Assembly (NCBI GenBank): GCA_038230515.1
Contig: JBBRND010000029.1
Coordinates: forward strand, 1-53,887
Direction of reading: 5' to 3'
Length of the DNA stretch: 53,887 bases
Origin: JAPLDB01 sp038230515
GTDB lineage: Bacteria > Bacteroidota > Bacteroidia > AKYH767-A > 2013-40CM-41-45
Shown piece by piece: positions 15,904-24,029 of the stretch. The first letter of the stretch is position 1. The number at the start of each line of letters is the position of its first letter. A program made the translations under genes and the position numbers. Below the pieces are notes generated by a model. That model ran no database searches and was not told the DNA's origin. It saw nothing but the letters and a program-made list of their open reading frames with translations.

Positions 15904-17154
15904 ATGAAACAAAACTACCTTATTCTCTTTATAGCATTCTTCTATTCAAACGCTGCGCACTCGCAAATCAAAATACTTTTTGATGCCACCAAAGCAGAAA
16001 CGGCAGGCAATGCAGATTGGGTAATTGATGCAAACACTCACAACCTTGGATTCAACAACGGACCCGCAGTAGTGGGGCAGGGCGATGAAAGCAATCCACA
16101 GCAGTTTCCAACTCCTGCACAATCGGGCGTTACTTCAGCAACATCTGAAACATACTGGCAGGGCGCACTTTCTTATTGGGGAATCGATTGTGTGAATAAG
16201 GGTTACGAAGTGGAAACGCTACCTTACAACGGCACCATCAGCTATGGCAACGGAGCATACATTCAGGACTTGAGCAACTACAAAGTGTTCATCGTTTGTG
16301 AGCCAAATATTTTATTTACTGCGGCAGAGAAAACCGCCATCCTCAACTTCGTGCAAAATGGCGGAGGGCTTTTTATGATTTCAGATCATAATAATTCTGA
16401 CCGCAATAATGACGGAGATGACTCGCCACACATCTGGAACGACCTCATGAACACCAACAGCGTGCAGGCGCATCCCTTTGGAATGAGTTTCGATTATGTT
16501 GATCTTTCTCAAACCAGCACCAACATTCCCAACCTGCCAACCGATTCTCTTTTGCACGGACCGATGGGAAACGTTACAGAAGTTCAGTGGAGCGATGGCA
16601 CAACAATTACGTTGAACCCATCTCAAAATTCAACAGCAACAGGAGTGATTTACAAGAACGGATCATCCTTCGGAAATACGAACGTGATGTGCGCACGCGC
16701 CTATTATGGAAACGGAAAAGTAGCAGCCATTGGAGATAGCTCTCCATGCGATGATGGCACAGGCGACAGCAACGATCAGCTTTACAACGGATACATACAG
16801 GATGCTGCCGGCAACCACCGCAAGTTGCTAATGAATATTACCATCTGGCTTGCGGCATCAAATGCGCCTAACGGAGTTGAAGACATTTTATCTGAAGAAG
16901 AAAATCTCAGTGTGTATCCCAATCCTGCCAATCAACAGCTCAACATCCGCTATACATTAAATGAAACATCTCCTGTAACTATAAAACTTTTTGATGCCGA
17001 AGGAAAAACAATCCGCACCATCACCAATGAAAATAAGTTGATTGGAAATTATCAGCAATCAATTTCTGTGGATGATGTAAGCGCAGGAATTTATGTGTGC
17101 AGCATTACTACAAATCATGTAATAAAAAACATGCGGGTTGCAATTGTAAACTGA
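15904..17154 (+). CDS. Secreted GATase1-like protein with T9SS type A domain
   Basis: 416 residues from the ATG at 15904; a TTG at 15862 would put 14 residues before a good signal peptide (1-20, ending AHS-Q). Residues about 22-335 look like a class I glutamine-amidotransferase-like flavodoxin fold: YKVFIVCEPN (127-135), then AILNFVQNGGGLFMISDHNNSD (146-166, in two segments), a known layout in ThuA-like and DUF4350-like proteins. An Asp-rich loop (NNDGDDSP, 168-175) may bind calcium. A T9SS type A domain fills residues 340-416 (VYPNPANQQLNI, LFDAEGKTI, AGIYVCSI). No catalytic triad can be assigned, so enzymatic activity is unproven. Confidence 0.82.
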   Translation: MKQNYLILFIAFFYSNAAHSQIKILFDATKAETAGNADWVIDANTHNLGFNNGPAVVGQGDESNPQQFPTPAQSGVTSATSETYWQGALSYWGIDCVNKGYEVETLPYNGTISYGNGAYIQDLSNYKVFIVCEPNILFTAAEKTAILNFVQNGGGLFMISDHNNSDRNNDGDDSPHIWNDLMNTNSVQAHPFGMSFDYVDLSQTSTNIPNLPTDSLLHGPMGNVTEVQWSDGTTITLNPSQNSTATGVIYKNGSSFGNTNVMCARAYYGNGKVAAIGDSSPCDDGTGDSNDQLYNGYIQDAAGNHRKLLMNITIWLAASNAPNGVEDILSEEENLSVYPNPANQQLNIRYTLNETSPVTIKLFDAEGKTIRTITNENKLIGNYQQSISVDDVSAGIYVCSITTNHVIKNMRVAIVN

Positions 17155-17175
17155 AAAAAAAATATTGAGATCAGT

Positions 17176-17652
17176 TCAATCGTTAATCACAGTAATTTTT
17201 AGTGCGGGATGTATCTCTGCCCAATCATGATGCGAATCAATTACTAAATTGCCGATTGCCTCAATGTGCTCGCCCAATTTTGGAACATACACTTTGTTCA
17301 CATACTTTTTCCTGAATTGCTTAGCATCAAACTTCCATGCATCAATTGCATAAATTACCTCTACAATCATGCAACTGTCAGCATCGCGATAGTTCGCTTG
17401 CGTTAAAAGTTTTTCACGCCCGGCATCAAGTTTCACGAGTATGTGAGCATCTCCGTCACCTTTCAGCTTAACACTCTTCACAACTCCCGTTACCGTTATG
17501 CATTTCTGAAGCACCTTAAGTCGCATAGAGTTGTAAACATGTTTCCACAAAGTATCATCACAGGTTGTTTCTGTAGTTGTTACCTGCGTATATCCTGAAA
17601 AAGGAAAATGAAAGAGATAAAAGATGAACAGTGGAGTGATGAAAGCCCGCAT
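17176..17652 (-). CDS. Secreted OB-fold-like hypothetical protein
   Basis: 158 residues from the ATG at 17652; the upstream TTG at 17670 adds nothing useful. A signal peptide (1-23, ending YTQ) is followed by CDDTLWKHVYNSMRL and CITVTGVVKSVKLKGDGDAHILVKLD, then a C-terminal GEHIEAIGNLVIDSHHDWAEIHPALKI. The V-x-G-V plus DGD-H-L and W-EIHP elements look like two OB-type strands and recur in the lipoprotein at 15177. The protein is probably periplasmic. It converges with the T9SS gene ending at 17154. Confidence 0.75.
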   Translation of the reverse strand: MRAFITPLFIFYLFHFPFSGYTQVTTTETTCDDTLWKHVYNSMRLKVLQKCITVTGVVKSVKLKGDGDAHILVKLDAGREKLLTQANYRDADSCMIVEVIYAIDAWKFDAKQFRKKYVNKVYVPKLGEHIEAIGNLVIDSHHDWAEIHPALKITVIND

Positions 17653-17737
17653 AAGTTTTATCGCGCACAAGATGTGGCTATCAAAATTAGCATTGCGTGA
17701 TTCAACCCCTCAAAGAGTTAGGAGTTTGCAATCAAAT

Positions 17738-18508
17738 CTACTTCTTCTTCTCCTCTTTCTGTTCAGAAGCAGATCCATCTTTCTTCTCATCCGCAGGTTT
17801 GTTCAGCAGATCAAGATTGCCTTTGGCAAGAGCGAAGTCAGGCATTATTTTCAATGCTTCTTCAAAAGCGGCTTTCGCTTTATCAACCATGCTCAGCTCT
17901 TTCAGAATGATGCCGCGCATGTTTAATGCTGCGGCTTTTAGTGGCACATGCTGTTGTGTGGACTGATCAACATTGATTGCAATTTTCTCTGTAGCCGATT
18001 TCGGATCGTTCATGATAATGTCAAGCATCTGATTGCATTCTCCGATTCGCTTCAGATAAAACTGCTGCACCGCTGTCTGGTAAGCGTAATAAATATTTCC
18101 CGTTTTACGATACATACGATCATACATTTCCAGCGATTCTTTGTTCTTGTTCAACTGGCTGTAAGAAAGTGCAATCATTTCCATCACACTTAAATTGTTA
18201 GTATCACGCAGCAGATACTGATTGCCCGCAAGCACACATTGCTGCATGGCTCCGAGAGAGAAATAAAGTGTAACGAGAGAATCAAGGTAACTCAAACTGT
18301 CAGGATGCTTGATGAGCATGCTGTACAATGCCTCCTTCGCCACTTCATAATCGCCAAACAAAATTGCTTTGTGATAAAGCTCAAGATCAAAATCAGCAGC
18401 AGTCGTTTTTGGTTTCTCAACCGGAGCAACTGTAGTTTTCGGTTTTGCCTGACCAAAAGAAAAAATTGCTGACAAAGCAAACAGAAGAGTGAAAGAGATA
18501 ATTTTCAT
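17738..18508 (-). CDS. Periplasmic TPR protein with charged C-terminus
   Basis: 256 residues from the ATG at 18508; a longer reading to 18616 would bury the signal peptide (KIISFTLLFALSAIFSFG-QA). TPR-like helical pairs run from about 45 to 235 (AILFGDYEVAKEALYSML, LSVMEMIALSYSQLNKNKESLEMYDRMY, AAALNMRGIILKELSMVDKAKAAFEEAL). The last 20 residues are almost all Lys, Glu and Asp. TPRs mediate protein contacts; the partner is unknown. It is transcribed away from lpdA, which starts 127 bp away on the other strand, and I see no perfect -7 box in that gap. Confidence 0.82.
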   Translation of the reverse strand: MKIISFTLLFALSAIFSFGQAKPKTTVAPVEKPKTTAADFDLELYHKAILFGDYEVAKEALYSMLIKHPDSLSYLDSLVTLYFSLGAMQQCVLAGNQYLLRDTNNLSVMEMIALSYSQLNKNKESLEMYDRMYRKTGNIYYAYQTAVQQFYLKRIGECNQMLDIIMNDPKSATEKIAINVDQSTQQHVPLKAAALNMRGIILKELSMVDKAKAAFEEALKIMPDFALAKGNLDLLNKPADEKKDGSASEQKEEKKK

Positions 18509-18635
18509 AGAAAGGTTTTTATTCGGGAGCAATGATAAAAAGAAAAAGTGAAGTGAGATGTAAACGCTTCGTTCAGCACGCTGAAATATATTTTTCAAAA
18601 TACTACCTTCGCGCATCTAAAAAATAAGGAAGAAT

Positions 18636-20021
18636 ATGAATTACGATGTAATCGTTTTAGGCAGCGGCCCAGGCGGATATGTGGCTGCCATCCGCGCTTC
18701 GCAACTGGGGTTAACGACAGCCGTTGTAGAGAAATCAGAACTCGGTGGCGTGTGCCTCAACTGGGGCTGCATACCCACCAAGGCATTGCTTAAAAGCGCG
18801 CAGGTTTTTGAATACCTCATGCATGCGCAGGATTACGGAGTAAAAGCAGCAGGTGTGGAAGCAGATTTTGCTGCCATTGTAAAACGAAGTAGAGGAGTAG
18901 CTGATGCAATGAGCAAAGGCGTGCAGTTCCTGATGAAGAAAAATAAAATTGATGTGATAGCAGGCAATGGCAAGATAGTGCCGGGAAAAAAAGTAGAAGT
19001 AGCAGCAGATGGAAAAGTGGAAGTGTATGAAGCGAAACACATCATCATTGCAACGGGTGCGCGCTCTCGCGAGTTGCCAAATCTTAAGCAGGACGGGAAA
19101 AAAATAATCGGCTACCGCGAAGCAATGGTGCTTGAGAAACAACCGAAGAGTATGGTGGTGGTTGGAAGCGGAGCAATCGGCAGCGAGTTTGCTTATTTCT
19201 ACAGCGCGCTTGGAACCAAAGTAACGCTCGTGGAATTTTTACCAAGCATTGTGCCCGTGGAGGATGATGATGTTTCGAATCAATTGGAACGCTCATTCAA
19301 AAAGCAAGGCATAACAGTGATGACTTCTGCAGAAGTTACTTCTGTTGACACAACCGAGGCCCTGTGCAAAGTGAAAATAAAATCTTCCAAAGGAGAAGAA
19401 GTGGTGGAAGCAGATGTTGTACTCAGCGCAGTGGGCATTTCCTCGAACATTGAAAACATCGGTCTGGAAGATGTAGGCATTGCAACTGACAAAGGAAAAA
19501 TTTTAGTGAATGATTTTTACCAGACCAACATGCCAGGTTATTACGCCATTGGCGACATTGTTCGCGGACCTGCACTGGCTCACGTTGCATCGCATGAAGG
19601 AATTACGTGCGTGGAAAAAATTGCAGGACTCAATGTAGAGCCGATCAATTACAACAACATTCCGGGCTGCACCTACTGCCAGCCGGAAATTGCATCAGTA
19701 GGAATGACAGAGAAACAGGTGAAAGAAAAAGGCATCGAATATAAAGTCGGCAAGTTTCCGTTTACGGCATCTGGTAAAGCGAAAGCAGGAGGCAATGCCG
19801 ATGGTTTTGTAAAAGTAATTTTCGATGCGAAGTATGGCGAGTGGCTTGGCGCACACATGATCGGTGCCGGTGTTACAGAACTTATTGCTGAAGTAGTAGT
19901 AGCAAGAAACCTCGAAACTACGGGGCATGAAATTATCAAGTCCATGCATCCGCACCCAACAATGAGTGAGGCAGTGATGGAGGCAGTGGCTGCGGCTTAC
20001 GGAGAGGTCATTCACATTTAA
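18636..20021 (+). CDS. lpdA: Dihydrolipoyl dehydrogenase (E3/L protein)
   Basis: This flavoprotein reoxidises dihydrolipoyl groups of the pyruvate and 2-oxoglutarate dehydrogenase complexes and of GcvH, reducing NAD+. At 461 residues it is full length. FAD is bound by GSGPGG (9-14). The redox disulfide is C40 and C45 (GGVCLNWGCIPTK), and the second Rossmann motif VVGSGAIGSEFA follows. The C-terminal interface carries the catalytic pair H440 and E445 (HPHPTMSE). GcvH in this window is one possible partner. asnB starts six bases after the stop, so the two probably share a transcript although they are unrelated in function. Confidence 0.97.
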   Translation: MNYDVIVLGSGPGGYVAAIRASQLGLTTAVVEKSELGGVCLNWGCIPTKALLKSAQVFEYLMHAQDYGVKAAGVEADFAAIVKRSRGVADAMSKGVQFLMKKNKIDVIAGNGKIVPGKKVEVAADGKVEVYEAKHIIIATGARSRELPNLKQDGKKIIGYREAMVLEKQPKSMVVVGSGAIGSEFAYFYSALGTKVTLVEFLPSIVPVEDDDVSNQLERSFKKQGITVMTSAEVTSVDTTEALCKVKIKSSKGEEVVEADVVLSAVGISSNIENIGLEDVGIATDKGKILVNDFYQTNMPGYYAIGDIVRGPALAHVASHEGITCVEKIAGLNVEPINYNNIPGCTYCQPEIASVGMTEKQVKEKGIEYKVGKFPFTASGKAKAGGNADGFVKVIFDAKYGEWLGAHMIGAGVTELIAEVVVARNLETTGHEIIKSMHPHPTMSEAVMEAVAAAYGEVIHI

Positions 20022-20027
20022 TCGCCT

Positions 20028-21920
20028 ATGTGCGGCATAGCAGGCATTGTTGCCCTTTCGGAAAAAGGAAAATCTTCTCTCGATAAAATTGAAGCAGCAG
20101 TTCAATGCTTGAATAAAAGAGGACCTGATGCGAAAGGAATTTTCAAGCACAACAGCGTAGCATTCGGACAAACACGTCTCGCTATTATTGATACAAGCGA
20201 TGCCGGGTTGCAGCCCATGCAAGATGCAACTGAACGTTACACTATTATTTTTAATGGAGAGTTTTTTAATTTCAAAGAGCACCGGCAGTTTGTTCTTGAT
20301 AAAGGATACAAGCTGAAATCAGAAAGTGATACAGAAGTTTTACTTTATCTCTACATTATTGAAGGAGAAAAATGTTTGCACCGTGTAAATGGTTTTTTTG
20401 CTGTTGCTGTTTACGATAAACAGGAAGAAACTGTTTTCATCGCCCGTGACAGAATAGGAGTAAAACCATTGTTGATTTACAAAGACAATGACAGGTTGAT
20501 GTTTGCCTCCGAGATGAAGTCGCTCATTGCAATGGGAATTCCAAAAGTGATTGATGAAGTTTCTTTCTACACGTACTTGCAGTTCAATTATATTCCCGCT
20601 CCCGATTCTATTTTTGAGGGAGTGAAGAAGATGATGCCGGGACATTTTTTGAAACTGCAAGTTGATGGTAAACAATACGCATTAGCCAACTCTCAGTCGT
20701 ATTATCAGATTGAGAAAACATCAACAAGACTTAATTATGCTGAACAACAGAAGAAGCTTTTCGAGTTGATGGAAGCATCAGTTCAAAGAAGATTAATCAG
20801 TGATGTACCATTAGGAACTTTTTTGAGTGGAGGAATTGATTCATCGGTTGTTTCGGCATTGGCTTCACGTCACACAAAACATCTCAAAACATTTTCAATC
20901 GGATTCAAAGATGAACCAATGTTTGACGAAACCCGTTATGCAAATCTTGTTGCAAAGAAAATCGGAAGCGATCATACAGTTTTCTCGCTCACCACTGATG
21001 ATCTTTTTGCACATCTTCATTCTGTCCTTGATTACATTGACGAACCGTTCGCTGATTCATCGGCATTGAACGTTCATATTCTTAGTGAATACACACGCAA
21101 GTATGTTACAGTTGCATTGAGTGGTGATGGTGCTGACGAAATGTTTGGTGGATACAATAAGCATGCAGCAGAGTTAAGAATTCGTCAGGGAGGAATGGCA
21201 GTTTCAATTGTTGAAATGCTTGATCCGGTTTGGAATCGCTTGCCACAGTCACGCAATTCAAAAATAGGTAATAAAGTTCGTCAATTAAAAAAGTTTTCTG
21301 AAGGAATAAGATTGGGGAAGAAAGAACGATACTGGGGATGGGCTTCGCTGGCAACTGGAGAAGAGGTATGGAATATTCTTGCACATAAAGCACAAAGTCA
21401 GGAAGAGTCGCGAAGAAAAGGAGCGGTTCTAAAATACGTTCGAAACGATGGAGACATGAATGATGTGCTTCTTGCCGACATGCATTTGGTTTTAGTAAAC
21501 GACATGCTGATGAAGGTAGATTTGATGAGCATGGCAAACTCGCTCGAAGTGCGGACACCATTTCTTGATTATACCGTTGTAGATTTTGCTTTCTCACTTC
21601 CTTCTGAAAGTAAAATTGATTCGCAATTCAGAAAGAAAATTGTGCGCGATGCATTCAGAAGTTTGTTGCCCGAAGAATTATATTCCAGAAGGAAGCAGGG
21701 CTTTGAAGTTCCTTTGATGAAATGGTTTCGTACGGAATTGAAAAGCATGATCGTTAATGAGATGCTCTCGGAACAATTTATAAAAGATCAAAATATTTTC
21801 TATTATGTTGGAATAAAAGAGTTGCTAGGTCAACTTTACAGCAATAGCCCCGGGGATTCGGTAGCGAGAGTGTGGGGTCTTATTGTATTTCAAACATGGT
21901 GGAAGAAAAATTTTAAATAG
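20028..21920 (+). CDS. asnB: Asparagine synthase (glutamine-hydrolysing)
   Basis: The enzyme makes asparagine, or amidates a related carboxylate, from aspartate, ATP and glutamine. The N-terminal nucleophile is C2 (MCGIAG). The glutaminase domain has RGPDAKG, TRLAIID and NGEFFN. The ATP-pyrophosphatase loop is SGGIDSS (267-273) in the synthetase domain. The length of 630 residues fits the longer form common in polysaccharide and exosortase gene clusters. It sits directly before a glycosyltransferase and export genes, so amidation of a sugar acid in the surface polymer is as plausible as amino-acid synthesis. It starts six bases after lpdA. Confidence 0.93.
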   Translation: MCGIAGIVALSEKGKSSLDKIEAAVQCLNKRGPDAKGIFKHNSVAFGQTRLAIIDTSDAGLQPMQDATERYTIIFNGEFFNFKEHRQFVLDKGYKLKSESDTEVLLYLYIIEGEKCLHRVNGFFAVAVYDKQEETVFIARDRIGVKPLLIYKDNDRLMFASEMKSLIAMGIPKVIDEVSFYTYLQFNYIPAPDSIFEGVKKMMPGHFLKLQVDGKQYALANSQSYYQIEKTSTRLNYAEQQKKLFELMEASVQRRLISDVPLGTFLSGGIDSSVVSALASRHTKHLKTFSIGFKDEPMFDETRYANLVAKKIGSDHTVFSLTTDDLFAHLHSVLDYIDEPFADSSALNVHILSEYTRKYVTVALSGDGADEMFGGYNKHAAELRIRQGGMAVSIVEMLDPVWNRLPQSRNSKIGNKVRQLKKFSEGIRLGKKERYWGWASLATGEEVWNILAHKAQSQEESRRKGAVLKYVRNDGDMNDVLLADMHLVLVNDMLMKVDLMSMANSLEVRTPFLDYTVVDFAFSLPSESKIDSQFRKKIVRDAFRSLLPEELYSRRKQGFEVPLMKWFRTELKSMIVNEMLSEQFIKDQNIFYYVGIKELLGQLYSNSPGDSVARVWGLIVFQTWWKKNFK

Positions 21921-21997
21921 CTCACAATTGACAATTTGCATTCGATGAAATGAAATAACCGCTTGCCAATTGCTAAGTGTAATTTTCTAACTTCTAA

Positions 21998-23200
21998 ATG
22001 CCAAAAGTTTTAAGAATCATTAATCGTCTAAACCTCGGAGGTCCTACCTTCAACGCTGCATTGCTCACAAAGCACATGACTCCGGAGTATGAAACTCTTT
22101 TGGTGGCAGGAACAAAAATGGATTCAGAAGAAAGTTCAGAATTCATCTGCGAGCAATTAGGAATTGATTTTATCAAGTTGCCTGAAATGAGCCGCGAGAT
22201 AAATTTTTCAAAGGACAGTGCTGCTTATAAAAAAATAAAAAACATTATTGCTGATTTCAAGCCTGATATTATTCACACGCACGCTGCAAAAGCAGGAACA
22301 CTCGGACGGCTTGCTGCTCACTCAATGAAGGTGCCTGTTGTCATTCACACATTTCATGGTCATGTGTTTCATTCATACTTCAATCCCCTGAAGACAAAAA
22401 TATTTTTGCAGATTGAGCGTTATTTAGCCAAACGTTCTTCTGCTATTATCGCCATTAGCGATTATCAGAAAGAAGAATTAGCCAATAAGTTTAAATTATG
22501 CGAAGCAGAAAAAATAAAAGTTGTTCCTCTCGGCTTCGATTTGAATCGCTTTTGGGAAAACATGGAAAATAAAAGAAAAGCGTTCAGGCAACAATATTTT
22601 GTAGCGGATGATGAAATAGCAATCGGAATTATCGGGCGCTTGGTTCCGATCAAGAATCACGAAATGTTTTTGAAAGTAATGAAAAATGTTTTGAATCGCA
22701 CAACAAAAAAAGTGCGTGCCTTTATTATCGGGGATGGTGAGGAGCTTCGAAACCTTCTTACTAAATGTTCGGAACATCAGATCGACTGCACTTATTTTCC
22801 CACTAATCCTATAAAAGCAACTCTTACATTTACTTCATGGATGAAAGACTCAGATCGTGCAATGGCCGGACTTGATATTGTCGCTCTAACTTCACTCAAC
22901 GAAGGGACACCCGTAAGTTTGATAGAAGCACAAGCTGCAGAAAAACCAATTGTTTCCACAAATGTTGGCGGAATTGAAAACGTAGTCAGGAAAAACGAAA
23001 CTGCACTTCTTTCTGAAAGCAATGATGAAGAAACATTTTCTAAACACTTGCTTTCTTTAATACAGGATGAAATACTTCGCAGATGTTTAGTTGAAATGAG
23101 TTGTCAGAATGTTAATACAAGATTTCATTACCCGCGCCTGATTAAGGATATGAAAGCCCTTTACAACGTATTATTGCACAATGGCGAAAGTTTAAGTTAA
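21998..23200 (+). CDS. GT4-family glycosyltransferase
   Basis: 400 residues with a GT-B fold: two Rossmann-like halves, no membrane segment. The N-terminal half has LRIINRLNLGGP (5-16) for the acceptor side, and IIHTHAAKAGTLGRLAA (91-107) with HTFHGHVFHSYF. The C-terminal half has IGIIGRLVPIKNHEMFL (209-225) and the retaining-type donor motif E302-x7-E310 (NEGTPVSLIEA). This is the usual signature of GT4 enzymes that add sugars to lipid-linked polysaccharide intermediates on the cytoplasmic face. The sugar cannot be read. It is 77 bp after asnB and followed by export genes. Confidence 0.93.
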   Translation: MPKVLRIINRLNLGGPTFNAALLTKHMTPEYETLLVAGTKMDSEESSEFICEQLGIDFIKLPEMSREINFSKDSAAYKKIKNIIADFKPDIIHTHAAKAGTLGRLAAHSMKVPVVIHTFHGHVFHSYFNPLKTKIFLQIERYLAKRSSAIIAISDYQKEELANKFKLCEAEKIKVVPLGFDLNRFWENMENKRKAFRQQYFVADDEIAIGIIGRLVPIKNHEMFLKVMKNVLNRTTKKVRAFIIGDGEELRNLLTKCSEHQIDCTYFPTNPIKATLTFTSWMKDSDRAMAGLDIVALTSLNEGTPVSLIEAQAAEKPIVSTNVGGIENVVRKNETALLSESNDEETFSKHLLSLIQDEILRRCLVEMSCQNVNTRFHYPRLIKDMKALYNVLLHNGESLS

Positions 23201-23217
23201 GTCGATCAAAAAAATAA

Positions 23218-23248
23218 TTTCCGACTTTGATTTTTAGTTCTATTTTTG
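23218..23248 (+). promoter_or_regulatory. Promoter of the export operon
   Basis: TTTC at 23218-23221, 19 bp, TATTTTTG at 23241-23248: near-perfect Bacteroidota promoter with one mismatch in the -33. The ATG of the Wza-like gene follows at 23269. The genes to 28117 lie close together in the same direction and could all be read from here. Confidence 0.6.
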
Positions 23249-23268
23249 TTCACCTTGCTAAAATACAT

Positions 23269-24021
23269 ATGCGTAATTTTTTTTTAATCGTATTAGGATT
23301 GGCATTTTTGGCATCCTGTAGGACACTGAATCCTCAAGTAATGTTTAAAACGCCTAAAGATTATCCCTATCAAAAAGATACATCGCTGTTAGCAAACACG
23401 GAATATATCATCGCACCTGGGGATCTAATTGATATGCACTTTTTTACCATTGATGGATTCAAATTAGTTGATGTTACAAATTCACTAGGTGGTTTAGGAA
23501 CAGAAAGCGTCAATTATCTTGTGGAGAAAGATAGCATGGTAAAGTTGCCGATTATTGGTAAAGCCATTCTTGCAGGGAAAACCATTCAGGAGGCAGAACG
23601 AATTTTGGAGGGGGTTTATACTAAATATTATATCAATCCCTTCATCCAGATAAAAATCACAAACCGTCATGCCTATGTTTTCTTTGCTGACACTGGTCAT
23701 GGAAGTATTGTAAACATTCAAAATGACAATCCTTCAATTATTGAAATCATTGCGCTAGCGGGAGGCCTGACCGATAACAGCAAAGCATGGAAGGTAAAGG
23801 TATTACGAGGAAATCTCCATCATCCAACGGTTCACATAATTGATATGTCAACCCTTGAGGGACTGCACGCTTCTGATCTTACAGTTCAGTCAAATGATAT
23901 AATTTACGTGGAGGCAACGCCTAATTATAAAATAAAAGCTCTTGCACAATTTACTCCATTTATTGGCATTATTTCAAGCGTATTGTTGATCTTAAATTTA
24001 TTAAAAGTAAAAATAATATAG
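23269..24021 (+). CDS. Wza-type polysaccharide export lipoprotein
   Basis: 250 residues from the ATG at 23269; a TTG at 23227 lies upstream of the promoter -7 box. The lipobox is FLASC, so C17 is lipidated. The polysaccharide export domain follows (YIIAPGDLIDMHFF; VEKDSMVKLPIIGKAILAGKTIQEAERILE). Then comes an SLBB-like part (IIEIIALAGGLTDNSKAWKVKVLRG) and a C-terminal hydrophobic segment (about 222-245). It forms the outer-membrane channel that works with the Wzc-like protein encoded eight bases downstream. It is shorter than E. coli Wza, as is usual in the phylum. Confidence 0.93.
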   Translation: MRNFFLIVLGLAFLASCRTLNPQVMFKTPKDYPYQKDTSLLANTEYIIAPGDLIDMHFFTIDGFKLVDVTNSLGGLGTESVNYLVEKDSMVKLPIIGKAILAGKTIQEAERILEGVYTKYYINPFIQIKITNRHAYVFFADTGHGSIVNIQNDNPSIIEIIALAGGLTDNSKAWKVKVLRGNLHHPTVHIIDMSTLEGLHASDLTVQSNDIIYVEATPNYKIKALAQFTPFIGIISSVLLILNLLKVKII

Positions 24022-24029
24022 TCAGATTT

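Noticed and set aside
19695..20282. 195-residue ORF antisense to lpdA and asnB
   Set aside because: It spans two well-supported genes and reads as Cys- and Phe-rich antisense.
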